Source of the DNA: Tetrahymena thermophila SB210
Lineage: Eukaryota > Ciliophora > Oligohymenophorea > Hymenostomatida > Tetrahymenidae
Direction: 5' to 3'
Assembly (NCBI RefSeq): GCF_000189635.1
Contig: NW_002476542.1
Span: forward strand, 124,001-188,000
DNA length: 64,000 bases
Part shown: positions 1 through 11,175 of the stretch, in pieces
Numbering within the stretch: the first letter of the stretch is position 1
Layout: each line of letters starts with the position of its first letter
Position numbers and translations under genes: made by a program
The notes under the pieces: model-generated
Seen by the model: the letters and a program-made list of their open reading frames with translations, nothing else
Told to the model about the DNA's origin: nothing
Databases searched by the model: none

Positions 1-598
1 CCTAGAATAATTATTAAAAACTAAATTTAAAATAGCTATTTTAAAATGATAATAAATTATTTAATTTATGTATAAATATTTTTTTTATAATTTTATTTTA
101 GTTAATCATATAACATTAAAAACTATTTCTTATTTTCATTAATATTATTTAGAATAAACAAATTACTGTCATTTATTTTAAATTTAATTATTATTTGTGC
201 ACTATTTGGAGTTTATTTTAACTTGTAAATTTATTTTCTCAACTATCACTTTTTTGTATATCTGCTATTATGAATATTTTTAGACTAAAAAGAAGTAAAC
301 TTTAGAAAAATAAATATGTTTTATTTTGGATTTATTAAATAAAATATGAATTAAGATATAATTTGTTAAAAAATTATTTTTTTTATTTAATAATTTGAAA
401 TTAAGTTTCACAATTTGGAGTTAAGTAAATTTTGATTAATTAACTTAATAAATTAAATATATTTAAATGATATTTAATACTTATAATAATTTACCTTGTT
501 TCTTTTACTATTAAGAATATATATCATATTTTAAGATTGGAAAGAAATAATATTATTGTGAAAAAGAAACAATATTTTAATTATATAATTTCAAGTAA

Positions 599-670
599 TC
601 CGAGATAGTATAGTGGTTAGTATTCCTGCCTGTCACGCAGGAGACCCGGGTTCAATTCCCGGTCTCGGAG
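599..670 (+). tRNA. trnD(GTC): tRNA-Asp (GTC), copy A
   Basis: A 72-nt cloverleaf can be drawn without gaps. The acceptor stem TCCGAGA pairs with TCTCGGA and the discriminator base is G. The anticodon stem CCTGC/GCAGG encloses the loop CTGTCAC, giving anticodon GTC for aspartate. The T arm is CCGGG-TTCAATT-CCCGG, and internal A- and B-box promoters (TAGTGGTTAG, GGTTCAATTCC) are present. No CCA is encoded and there is no intron, as expected for a eukaryotic nuclear gene. The conserved octamer TCAAGTAA directly precedes the mature 5' end in all three copies. A T7 run follows. Confidence 0.97.
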
Positions 671-671
671 C

Positions 672-678
672 TTTTTTT
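672..678 (+). terminator. Pol III terminator of tRNA-Asp copy A
   Basis: A run of seven T lies two bases after the discriminator base. This is the standard RNA polymerase III termination signal, and it is at the same spacing in the other two copies. Confidence 0.85.
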
Positions 679-1023
679 GTTAAATAGTCAATAGATCAAA
701 ATTTTGATTTGGCAAATGTTTTATTAGATTTATTCAAAGAAAGCTATAAATAAATACTTTAATTCTTATATTTTTATTTTATCCTAGTAAATTAATTTTC
801 TTTAAATGCTAATTAAAAGATATTTATTTATTATTAAATAAATAAAGAAGAGGGGTGTAATAAATGTTATTTATTATGGTCTGTATAGAAAACAACATAT
901 ACTTTATTTAAATTTTTTAATTTTATAAAATTACAATATAAAATATTTCATCTTATCTAATTAATTAGTAAAACTTTATTAATTTTAACTATTATATTGT
1001 TTAAGTTTTTCTTTTATTTTGAT

Positions 1024-4000
1024 TCAAATCTAAATATTTCTTAGTTTTTTAATTAAAATAGCTAATAAGGTTACAATTATTAGCAAAAGTAAAATAATTA
1101 TTGAAAAAATAATTATTTTATTTTATTATTCTTTGATTTATGCATTAATTTGCCTTTTTATGAAGTAGTTCTTTGGTATTGCTATTATTTTACTTATCGC
1201 TAAAATAAATTCACTCTTATTCTATTTTATGTATAATCTCATGTATTTATAGCTTTCGAAAATTAGATTTTAATTTGATGATTCAATCTCATAGCTAACT
1301 GTGTTATCATCTTTGAGAAAATCTAATTTTTTAATCAACCCATTAATTAACAAAACTTGCTGTACTAAGTTCTTTTAAATAAATAAATTAATGAATATAA
1401 ATATACTTTTATAGTTAAAATTTACATTTGGAAAAACTCTTTAATATTTAATTTCTCTTTAAAATAAATAATAATTATTAGAAATTACAATTAAGACTTC
1501 TAATTTTAAAATTTGAGAGTAGAATTACTATTTAAGTATGTTTAAAACATCATTTTCTAGGACTTAATTAAATATTTTAATATTAAACTCATCTCGGTTT
1601 GCTTAATTTATTTCATAATCTTTACCAAATTCAGGAGTTGTATTTTGATTCTATAAAATATGAATATAATCAATTTATAATGTGGTTTATGTTGAATTTA
1701 AATATTATAAGATGTATCCAGCATCTTGATTCGATTCATAATATTTAACTTATATTATATTTAGTTAGATATTTTCACAAGAGACCAATAGATATTGATA
1801 ATTAAATTGTTATTTTTACTATAGGTAGTAGCTTTTTCTATCATATAAATGTATTATGGTATTATTATCTTTCATTTTTTAAATAAAAATTAAATCCGTG
1901 CTATGTAGATCTATTAATTTTGGGTATCTAACAGCATTACTCAATTAATTTTACAGAAATATTATACTGGTTTAAGTAATATCTTTAAATGTATCAACCT
2001 CAACATACTAAGCATTACCTATATTTATTTATTTTATTTCCTCCTAACCATGTACCATATATTAAAAATATTATCCTTAACTAAAAAACCTAAATCTAAT
2101 TACTATTTAATTATCAGAAATTAATGAATTACTATTAAATAATAAGAGAATTTTATATTCAGAGAAATTATCTACTTTAATTACGAAATAATTTGATTTG
2201 TATTTACTTAATACTTCATCTACCTATAATAAAGCATAGTCATTTAAACTTAAAATTAAATTTTCATTATTTTTGAGATAAAAATAGCTCTTTTCATCTC
2301 CTTTTTCATAATCCATTTTTTTTTACTCGATCCATAAACATTTTTTATTCATATTAACTGAAAGCCTATCCTAAGAATAATTTTTAAAAATAAATTTTAA
2401 TAGTTCATACAAAATAAAAATAAATAATAAATTGATAAAATAAATATTTGCTTGATTAAATTTATGGCCAATCAGATTATTTCAAATAATTATTGGATTA
2501 AATTTATAATAAATATTTTAAACCTAACTTCATAAAAAAATATTAATTATGATATGTAGTTTTTCTAAATAGGGTTAAGCTGAAAAAATTTTGGAGAACA
2601 AAAAACTTTATAAAAAATTTCACAATTTTATGATTAAAAAGATTGTGGGGGTTAGTGAGAATTAATGAGGAACTCAAGTATTTAGAAATTTTTAAAAATT
2701 TATTTAATTTAATATTTTACCTTTTAATTCATTTAATTATTAAAGTCTTTTTCTGAAAATCTAAGAATTTCATTAGCATGAATAATAATATCAAATTAAC
2801 TACTGTAATGATCAATTTTATTATATATTTTCATACTTGATTTCAAATTTTCATATTATTCTGTAAAACTAATATTTTTAAAGCATGGTATAATATAAAT
2901 ATCTTAATTTTTAATATTAATATAGATAAATTAATTAAATTATTCTCCATTATCCAAGATAATAAACATTCTTTATTTGGTTATTAAATTTTAACCATTC
3001 TATGCTTATAAATAATCATAAATTAAACTTATTTAAAAAGAAAATTATTATTATCCATTAATAATAGATTTAATTAAGCAGTAATTATATTAGTTCTCTG
3101 TAAATATTATTAAGTTTCTTTGCGTAATTTGTTAACTTTCCTCAATATCGTAATTACTAAATATAAAATTATTATGACCCTACACATTTTCAAACCAATA
3201 GCTCATAACTGGTACTTCTTAGGTAAAATTAGAAAAACTAATAAGATACCTTTGATATGGAATTATTCTAAATTAAAAGACCTGTTTGAAATTCTAGACC
3301 TATTAAGTTTAGTAAACTGTAATTTATTGAATATTAATTGGTATAAATGTAATTTAAAATTCCCAGCCTTCATTAGCATCTTATTCTATTGATTAGACAC
3401 AGACAGAATTATTATTTATCTAGCTTAACTCAAATAAAAATACCTAATTCTTAGAAATCATAAGACCATAATTAGTGTATATGAAAGCATTTTCATACTT
3501 ATTCTAAATAAATAGTAATAGGTGCTGAAATTAATCTTATTTTAATATCTCAAAATAATAATACTGGCACTAACTAATTATAGAAAATGTCTATTTCTGA
3601 TATATTTTTTCTAATTTATTTAATAATAATTTTAAAAATTAGTAATAATGTTAAAATTTACCTAAATCTATTATTTAATTATCTTACATGTTTTATTATC
3701 TAGGTAAGTGTATTAATATTCCTTGAGATTCATTTTTTCTAATAACATCGCATATATATTTTCTCTTTAAATTTGAATAACTAAAGTTTCTTATATCTTG
3801 AATTTTATTTTTACTGTCTTCAGAGTAATAAATATACTAATATTCAAAATTCAATAATTAGTAAAATTTATCTGTTGAATCCCAAAAGTAAAAAATATCT
3901 TTGCCATTTAGAAAAGGTTATGTTAAATCTGAGAGAGGGTTAAAATATGTAAATGTCATATGTTCAAAGCAGAACTACACCTTAGAATTTAAAAATTAAT

Positions 4001-6277
4001 TATAAAAAACTATCTCAATAGAGTCGCTTTATTAGTTGTTGAAATTTCTTTCAATAATTTATTCAGTTTAGTTTTCAACACTTTCTCCATTCACATAAGA
4101 AATAATCCCATTTTTTTCAGAAACAATATAAAATTTATTTGAAATCAATAAGAAATTGGATATATCTAGATAAGCAAAAGGCTAGAATATTAGAAACATT
4201 ACACAATTAAAACGATATAAAAGCTAAGTTTATGGTTAAAAGGAGATTTATTTATTTAATAAATATACATTCACTTTTAAATACTCTTCATTTGTTTAAA
4301 AAAAACTTTATGGTAGATAAAGTATGCAATTTTATTAAATTTTTCCTATATTTATTAAACTATATGTATATTTATCTGGTATGTAAAAAAAGCCTTTACA
4401 TCCTTATCCTTCACTAACTTTTATGAAAGCTTAATAATAATTTTTCTCAAATAAATTTCTCATTGAAAAACTCTTTCTATCACCTATAAAATCTACAAAA
4501 CTATTATAATTAAATATACTCTCTGAATAATAAACTTAAAAAATAATTCTCGAGTTTAATTCAATCTGGCAATTAAGAACACTCAACTAATAACTACCTT
4601 TTTATAATAATTAGAGTTATTTGCATTTATTATTGATATCTATCACTACTTATTAGTTTTCATTATCTTGAATTTATATTATGAGCTATATATTTATAAG
4701 TTAAAACTTAAATATTTAAAAATTATTTAATGTAAAAAATTAACCTAATTATTGTTAGTTTCAATACAAATTTACAAAGTTGCTGTATAATCAATACTGT
4801 AATCTATATTTTATATACTTTTTTTTAAAGGAACAAAGTATTTCAAAGCTTAATTATCTTATTAGAAATTAATTTAGTAAAATCTTGGTTCTTTATAGTA
4901 AACAAAAATATCTCTTTGACTTTTAGCTTTTAAATTATGAAAAAATATACTTAAACTTATTTTTTTTTCAAAATTTATTTACTGAATATAAAGTAGTGTC
5001 TTGGCTGTGAAACTTCTTCAAAAATACATATTTCTTTTTTTGCTTTAAAATGTATTTATTCAACTTTAATTTGATACTCAAGCTCTTAAGGTGTTATTGA
5101 TTACAAATTTAAAGGTTCTTTAGAATCTTGAACAGTTTTATAAAAAACAAAATTGGTGGATGAAAAAAGAAAGCAATTAGAGTATTAATTATTGTATTCA
5201 TAAGTACTATTAAGGAATATAGTATTCATTTAGTAACCATCAGAAAAAGGAACATAAAACTTTTAAACCAAAATTTAATCAAAATAACCTCCATCTATGA
5301 TTGAAGTACTTTAGTTGCACTTGATAAATAATTTTGTTGATAGCTTTTCAATTTAAGTTATCTCATATAGACTTTATGAATTCATTTCTAAAAATAATGC
5401 TTCGTCTTAAAACATAATACATGAATCCAATATAAAAAATCTATTAAATCCTAAATCTGTAAAATCATAAGATTTTTAGGGTAAAAGCAAAATCTATTTA
5501 TCTATTTCCTTCAAATCAAATTAATGATAAAAATCTGAAAATACAAAAACTAATTCTACTTCTTCTTAGCAATTAATTATTAGGAGTTAAAATTAATAAA
5601 TTAGCTATGTTTTTTAAAAGCAAGGATGTGTTTCTTCAGCTATAGTAATGACCTTATCAATACTTTATTTTGTATCAATAAAATAAAATTTTTACTGTGA
5701 ATTTGTTTTTGGAAACAGAATCTTTGTGAGCATTCTTTCATTAATATATTTCTCTTCATCTTTATCTTTGTTTAAATAGTAGAAAATAAAATATAAGTAA
5801 TATATGAAAATATTTCAATAATTTAATCTTACTCTGGTAAAGTTTAGGTTGAAGTAAGAATATCTATCTTGTCCTACACACACTAGATAAGCACTTTAAT
5901 TTAAGCTTATATATTGCTTTGAACTAATTAACAAATTTATCAAGTTTATCAATGCATAGTTTATTTGTTTAGAATGTAATTTATTAACACACTTCCTAAG
6001 AAAATGGAAATTCTATTGAAGTAATCATCTCAAATTAGCTAAAAAAAATATCATCTTAAACAAAAATAATAAATTCGTAGTTTTGATATTGATCTTTAAT
6101 CAAAGATATTTTTATTTCGTATTCTATTTCTTCTCCTTCTAAATACTCATAAGATAAATCTATTATTTCATCTAAATAACTTTGTTCTGTTATCATTGTT
6201 AGAAGCTAAATTTCTAACATACAACCAATGAATTAACTTAATATAAAAAATCTTAATAAATATAATATATTATTCAT
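1024..6277 (-). CDS. Large type I membrane protein, unknown function (1531 aa)
   Basis: Six exons, read from the right: 6277-5833, 5765-4983, 4926-4745, 4685-3662, 3535-2721, 2370-1024. All junctions are GT..AG with matching phases, and the sum is 4596 nt, an exact multiple of three. The start ATG opens a hydrophobic signal peptide (MNNILYLLRFFILS...). A long region rich in N, Q, I, Y and F follows, with no domain I recognise and few cysteines. Near residue 1500 a single hydrophobic segment (FSIIILLLLIIVTLLAIL) is followed by KKL and a very short cytoplasmic tail ending at TGA. The predicted topology is an extracellular or lumenal ectodomain with one membrane anchor, so a cell-surface or secretory-pathway role is inferred. 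The standard code breaks it at dozens of TAA/TAG glutamine codons. The gene lies between tRNA units A and B. Confidence 0.85.
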
Positions 6278-6816
6278 CTTTAAATTTTCAAAAATGGATT
6301 CTTATTCCTTTTGAAATCTTTCTATAAATACAAACTCCTATTAAATAAAACCTTTAATTAACTAAAAATCAAAATCTATCTTAAGATTATTTTAATATCT
6401 TTTTTCTCAAATTTGTAAATCAAATTAATTAAAAAAATATATACCGTATAGACTCTATCTTAAGTCGATTCTAATTTAAGACTGTGCTCTAATTTAAGCA
6501 CGCTAATCTTAAGACATGAAATTAAATAAAAGTTTTTTTATCTTTAATTGAGGAAGATTTACTATATATAATTAAACTATCAAAATAATATTTTGGTATT
6601 TATGAATGAAAAAACAATATTCACAACGTAAAATTAATTGCTAATAATAAAAATTTATTAATTATGAATACTTAAAAAATAACAAATAAAAAAGCATAAT
6701 AGCTTATTGTAAGTGTTTATTAGTTTTGACTAAAATATAAACATTTTTATTATAACAAATAATTATTTATGTATCTACATATAAATTTAGTTTCTATATA
6801 GTAAATTAAATGAGTA
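6278..6816. other. Intergenic, 5' region of the 1024-6277 gene
   Basis: AT-rich spacer between the start of the type I membrane gene and the stop of the LRR gene, both on the minus strand. The only non-random patch is the short repeat and hairpin cluster at about 6450-6510. Nothing coding was seen. Confidence 0.6.
6450..6512. promoter_or_regulatory. Clustered CTTAAG / CTAATTTAAG motifs with a hairpin
   Basis: Within about 60 bases there are two CTAATTTAAG and two CTTAAG motifs. Positions 6484-6501 form a perfect 5-bp hairpin (GTGCT, 8-nt loop, AGCAC). The cluster lies about 175-230 nt upstream of the 6277 start codon, on its promoter side. Any regulatory role is inference from position and repetition only. 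Confidence 0.25.
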
Positions 6817-8168
6817 TCAGTCTAAAAAATAAGGTTGTCTGTTAGTGCTAGTAAATTTTACTATTCTCTGTAATTTATAGATTATATTCATCAAGCAATC
6901 ATATCTCAGATTCTTATTAGCTCTATTTAAATTTTTGTAGTAATTACTAAATATGAATAAAATATTTACGTTAGATTTAAGTTCAAAGAATTAAGTCTGG
7001 AAAGCTTAGATAATACATTTAAAAATTTAGATGCACCATCATAATTAATATTATTATTTCTATTTTTAAATAAGTTGAAGTAAATTATTGTAAGTTGTAA
7101 GTATAGCTTTAATTTAAATAAGTAATTGAATGTTCAATTTTTATAAAATAAATTTTTACATCAATCCCAACGAAAAACTTTATAAGTTATGACACTCAGC
7201 TATTTTTTTACCTAATTAAGAAACTCCTTCAGAGCCTATTTAACAACCTCTTAAAAAATTAAGATAATATTTACTTATTCATCGATTAAATAATTTTTAG
7301 GATTATTTTACGTCAACAGTAATTTAAATTAAATGAGGTTAGGCATAAGAGTAAAAATATCAGCTAACTTTAAAGCTCCTTCTTAGTCAAACTAATTACA
7401 ACTATTTAATTTTAAATTAAAATTTTCAATATTTTTAATAAAATGACTATATTATACGATAAATTAAGAGTAAATTATGTCAGATTAGTGCATACTTCCA
7501 TACCCTCTAGGAATTTAGTTATTTTTTAAGAATCTAATTACTTGTTTCTTTAAGAATGAATAATTCAAATTATATAAAACTAAAATAATAATTTAACCTT
7601 AAAGCTAAGTTAAAAGATTAAATATTTTAGGAACTACAAATAGCCTATCCTATACTTAGCATAATATCTTCATTCAACTAAAAACAGCTAAAAATATTAT
7701 TAAATACATTATTACTTAATTTATGTATTAGTTTTACTTGAAAACAAGAGAAAGGTTTGAAACACAGCAATATTTTTATAAAGATTTAACTAAATTCTCA
7801 ACTTCTGAAGTGGTAACTTCATTTTTGCTAATATTTTTATTTGCTTTAAAAATAAAATTTTAATAAAGATATTACGGTAAACTGATATTTAGTGTATATA
7901 ACTAATTCCAATTATCTAGTGAATCTGCTATTATTTGTAGAGCATTTGGTATATTGAAGATGCTTTTTATTAAAAAATAAATTTATTTTTGAATTATTAA
8001 TTAATTAAATTTTAATTTAATTTGAATAATCAAGTTGATATAATATCTTCATTTTACCTTAAATCAATCTCTAATTCATTAGGTGTCTTCTTTCTATTAT
8101 TTTTTTTAATTTTAGATTTTTTTTTTAAAAATAATTACTTGATTTCTTATAGCTTTTCTTTTAGCCAT
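6817..8168 (-). CDS. Leucine-rich-repeat protein with repeat-sized exons (294 aa)
   Basis: Eight exons: 8168-8139, 8089-8058, 7962-7738, 7687-7598, 7533-7312, 7249-7160, 7059-6970, 6922-6817. They total 885 nt, every junction is GT..AG, and introns 2-7 are all phase 2. The product is a run of ciliate ribonuclease-inhibitor-like LRRs, for example GCQIGSEGVSQLGKKIA followed by ECHNLQSFSLGL, and YDGASKFLNVLSKLSRL followed by NSLNLNL. Exons 4, 6 and 7 are each exactly 90 nt, one repeat of about 30 residues. The C-terminal tail, with YDCLMNIIYKLQRIVKF, resembles the basic capping end common in ciliate LRR proteins. There is no signal peptide or kinase domain, so a cytoplasmic protein-interaction role is likely; the partner is unknown. 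Under the standard code it looks like a decayed gene, which is misleading. Confidence 0.85.
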
Positions 8169-9258
8169 TTTTCTAGGGGTGAAATTTAATCAACTTTTTT
8201 TTAAAAAAAGATTGAAATTATGAGTTTATATTTGGTTAATTTTAATTCTAATTTAATTTGAAAAAAATCTAAAATATATTTAATATCATACTTTTTGTTT
8301 TTTGCATTTTAATATTTATTTATTTATCAGTAAATTTAATAGATTACTCTATATTATTACCTGTTTTTGCTTTTATTATTTATATTAACCTAATTTCTTT
8401 AAATTTCTTATCATTTTCTGATACCTTCATAATTAAATTGCTAATTATAAAAGATTTACACTTATCTAATTTGTTTTCTGATGTAACCTAAAAAACATAT
8501 ATCTTTTCTATATAAATAAAAATTACCTAATTTATAAGTTAACATTGTTTTAATTTTATTTTATTTTAGTTAATCATTAGATATAAAAAATATTTTTATT
8601 TCCTATTTTTTCATATATTATTAATAACAAAATAATTTCTTTTAATTTGAATTTAATTATTAACTGTGTACTATTTGAATTTTCTCAAGAATCAATTATC
8701 ATTTATTTTACCTATTTGATATTTGGGATACTTATATATATTTTTAGACTAAAAAGATAGAAATAAACTTTAGAATTATCTTTTAATTGATTAAAATAAA
8801 AAATGAATTCCAATATAATTTGTTAACAAAACTATTTTTTATATTTAATAATTTGATATTCAATTTTTATTTTTCTTTAATCATACATACTAATTTTCAT
8901 TCTTAAAATATCTTAAATATTCCTAATAGCAAGAAAAACAAGGGAAATTATCATAAATGCTAAATGTTATTTAAAATTATTTAATTGATTAAGCTAGTTT
9001 TAAAAAAATTATTAAATACAAAATTGAGATAGTATTTTTAATATATTATATTATAATTATTAATATATAATCTTTATTAAGAAATAATTCTATAATAGAT
9101 ATATTTTTTAAAATATAATTATTAGGTATAAAATCTGTAATAAAGTCTCATAAATTTGAGTTTATATTGTAAAGTATTGCCATTTGTATAAGCAATTAAT
9201 AATTTTCAAATAAATTTACTTAAAAAACTGGTAATTTAAGTAATTTAATTTCAAGTAA

Positions 9259-9330
9259 TCCGAGATAGTATAGTGGTTAGTATTCCTGCCTGTCACGCAG
9301 GAGACCCGGGTTCAATTCCCGGTCTCGGAG
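9259..9330 (+). tRNA. trnD(GTC): tRNA-Asp (GTC), copy B
   Basis: The mature 72 nt are identical to the copy at 599-670 (anticodon GTC, same stems, discriminator G). It has the same upstream TCAAGTAA and a T7 terminator two bases downstream. Confidence 0.97.
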
Positions 9331-9331
9331 C

Positions 9332-9338
9332 TTTTTTT
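9332..9338 (+). terminator. Pol III terminator of tRNA-Asp copy B
   Basis: T7 run at the same spacing from the tRNA 3' end as in copies A and C. Confidence 0.85.
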
Positions 9339-9548
9339 GTTTAGCAGTTCATATATAAAAATTAATTTGACAAATGTTTTATTAGATTTACTCAAAGAAA
9401 GTAATAAATACTTTTATTCTTAGATATTTATTTTAAAGTAAAAATAATTTGCTTAACTAAGTTATTGTTTTATTTATTATTGAATAAATAATGAAGAGGG
9501 TGTAATAATATATTAGTTTTATGAATCATACAGAAAATCATAAATAAA

Positions 9549-9607
9549 TCTCCCATTTTCGCCCTACCTCAGTTGAACGGTCGGTGGGTCTTTTCGAGGC
9601 AATAAGG
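9549..9607. other. Short GC-rich island at a duplication junction
   Basis: About 59 bases at roughly half G+C, inside DNA that is otherwise about 20% G+C. It lies exactly between the end of repeat unit B and the start of the duplicated HYDIN fragment. It can fold a short stem (CCTACC with GGTGGG). It matches nothing else I could find in the window, and I cannot name it. Confidence 0.6.
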
Positions 9608-9611
9608 TAAA

Positions 9612-10328
9612 TTAATAAAGAAAAGTTAACTTGGTAAAATCAATCTAATAACTTTATAGAAATAATTAAAATTAAATTATTTAAGTTTAAATAAATATAA
9701 AAATTATAAAATTACCAACTTTAATTATTAAGTTAAACTTCAGATTGTGGATTTATATTTTATATGTTTGTTTAATATGATCAATATTATGAAAGTAAAT
9801 AATAATTTTTTAAATTAATTAAAATAATTTTAAGATTTAAATATAATAGGAGAATATAAATTAAATTAAAAATTCAAATTTTAAAATAAATCTAAGAAGA
9901 ATTTAATTTTAATTATTAGAATTTCTTTCAATTCAAATTCAGAATAAATAGTATAATATTATATGCAACTATTAAAATATGAATCTATAATTTCAATTAT
10001 AGAATTATTAAGGATATTTAAATATATCGAATGTTTAATTACCTGTTTGCATAATGAGTCTATCTTTTGAAGATTAACCAGGGATGGTTTTATATTATAC
10101 ATTAATACCAAGTACTTTCTTTACCTGATTTTAGTATTAAAACCTTGATTTTTAAAATAAAATTACATCTATCTTAACTGGATTTATTAACAGAGATAGT
10201 GAAACAAGGATTATCTAAACGAACTGTAAATTCACATGGTCTGAAGAAGGGATTCTTGAAATCTGTAGGATCTGGTTTAGCAACACCTACTTTGTAAGTC
10301 CCTTTTGGTTGAGGAGGAGATGAAACAC
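9612..10328 (-). pseudogene. Truncated duplicate of the HYDIN 3' end
   Basis: This is a partial copy of about 24052-25022, containing the last coding part of HYDIN plus its 3' flank. The C-terminal motifs are still readable (SPPQPKGTYK, CEFTVRLDNPCF, LGINVQYKTIPGQSS). Both final introns are retained unspliced, with the donor and acceptor of the first intact, so this was a DNA-level duplication and not a retrocopy. It carries one frame-shifting base difference near the first intron. It also lacks the ~270 bp that in the parent hold the terminal exon (YPPWVFYLQGE-stop). There is no promoter or 5' part, and it is surely non-functional. It abuts repeat unit C at about 10328. Confidence 0.9.
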
Positions 10329-10875
10329 TTACTATTAAATGTGCACTACTTTGGTTCTCTTTAAAAATATAAATTTATTTATCTCAATTATAATTTTTTT
10401 TACCTATCTGCTATTTCGAATATTTTTAGACCAAAAGAAATAAAATAAAATTTATTAACAAAATTTTTTTATATTTAATAATTTGATTTTTTTTAATATT
10501 ATTTCTTTCCAATCTTAAAATATCATGAATATTCCTAACAGTAAGATGAACAAGGAGATAAATCATCATAAATATTAGATATTATTTGAAAAGATTTAAT
10601 AAACAAAAAATTTTATTAAATATAAACTCAAAATTGAGAAACTAACTTTTAATATAGTATATTATAATTATTAAGATAGAATCTTAATAATGAAATAATT
10701 TTATTACAGATATGATTTTTTTAATATAATTATTTGGTATTAAATTTGTAAAAAATCTCAAAATTTTGAGTTTATATTTAGTAAATTATTGGCAATTTGC
10801 ATAAGCGATTAATTAATTATTTTCAAATAAATTTGTGAAAATAACCAATCTTTTAAGTAAAATAAATTCAAGTAA

Positions 10876-10947
10876 TCCGAGATAGTATAGTGGTTAGTAT
10901 TCCTGCCTGTCACGCAGGAGACCCGGGTTCAATTCCCGGTCTCGGAG
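10876..10947 (+). tRNA. trnD(GTC): tRNA-Asp (GTC), copy C
   Basis: Identical to copies A and B over all 72 nt, anticodon GTC. It has the same TCAAGTAA immediately upstream and the same downstream GC-T7. Confidence 0.97.
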
Positions 10948-10948
10948 C

Positions 10949-10955
10949 TTTTTTT
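10949..10955 (+). terminator. Pol III terminator of tRNA-Asp copy C
   Basis: T7 run two bases after the tRNA, as in the other copies. Confidence 0.85.
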
Positions 10956-11175
10956 ATTTCATAGTTCATAGATAAAAAAATTATTAGGCATATTTTTATT
11001 AGATTTATTCAAAAAAAGTTATAAATACATACTTTTATCGTTAGATATTTATTTTATCCAAGTAAAATTAATTTAATTTAAATGCTAAGTAAAACATATT
11101 TATTTATAATTGAATAAATGAAGAAGAGAGAGGAGTGTCATAAAATATTAATTAGTTTTTAATGAATTGTATAGA

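Larger units (their letters stand above)
60..895. repeat. Segmental repeat unit A around tRNA-Asp
   Basis: This is the first of three diverged copies of a ~0.9-kb segment; the others are at about 8520-9540 and 10329-11175. The homology runs through the non-coding flanks. Upstream, all three share a block with 'tttttagac/ccaaaa' followed by 'tatttaataatttga'. Downstream, they share 'ttttattagattta.tcaaa' and a G-rich block resembling 'gaagaggggtgtaataaa'. The edges are approximate. The unit may extend to the left window edge, because the first 60 bases are not clearly distinct. Confidence 0.8.
8520..9540. repeat. Segmental repeat unit B around tRNA-Asp
   Basis: Second copy of the ~0.9-kb unit. 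Shared blocks with unit A include 'ttattttagttaatcat' upstream, 'tttttagactaaaaaga', 'tttagaat', 'tataatttgttaa' and 'atatttaataatttga', and, after the tRNA, 'caaatgttttattagattta' and 'gaagagggtgtaata'. The flanks have diverged by many substitutions and indels while the tRNA is identical. Confidence 0.85.
10329..11175. repeat. Segmental repeat unit C around tRNA-Asp
   Basis: Third copy of the unit. It begins directly at the breakpoint of the HYDIN fragment with 'aaatgtgcactact', matching 'atttgtgcactatt' in unit A at about 193. It shares the pre-tRNA block ending 'taatttga' and the post-tRNA block ending 'gaagaagagagaggagtgt'. Compared with A and B, its 5' part is truncated by the neighbouring fragment. 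Confidence 0.85.
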
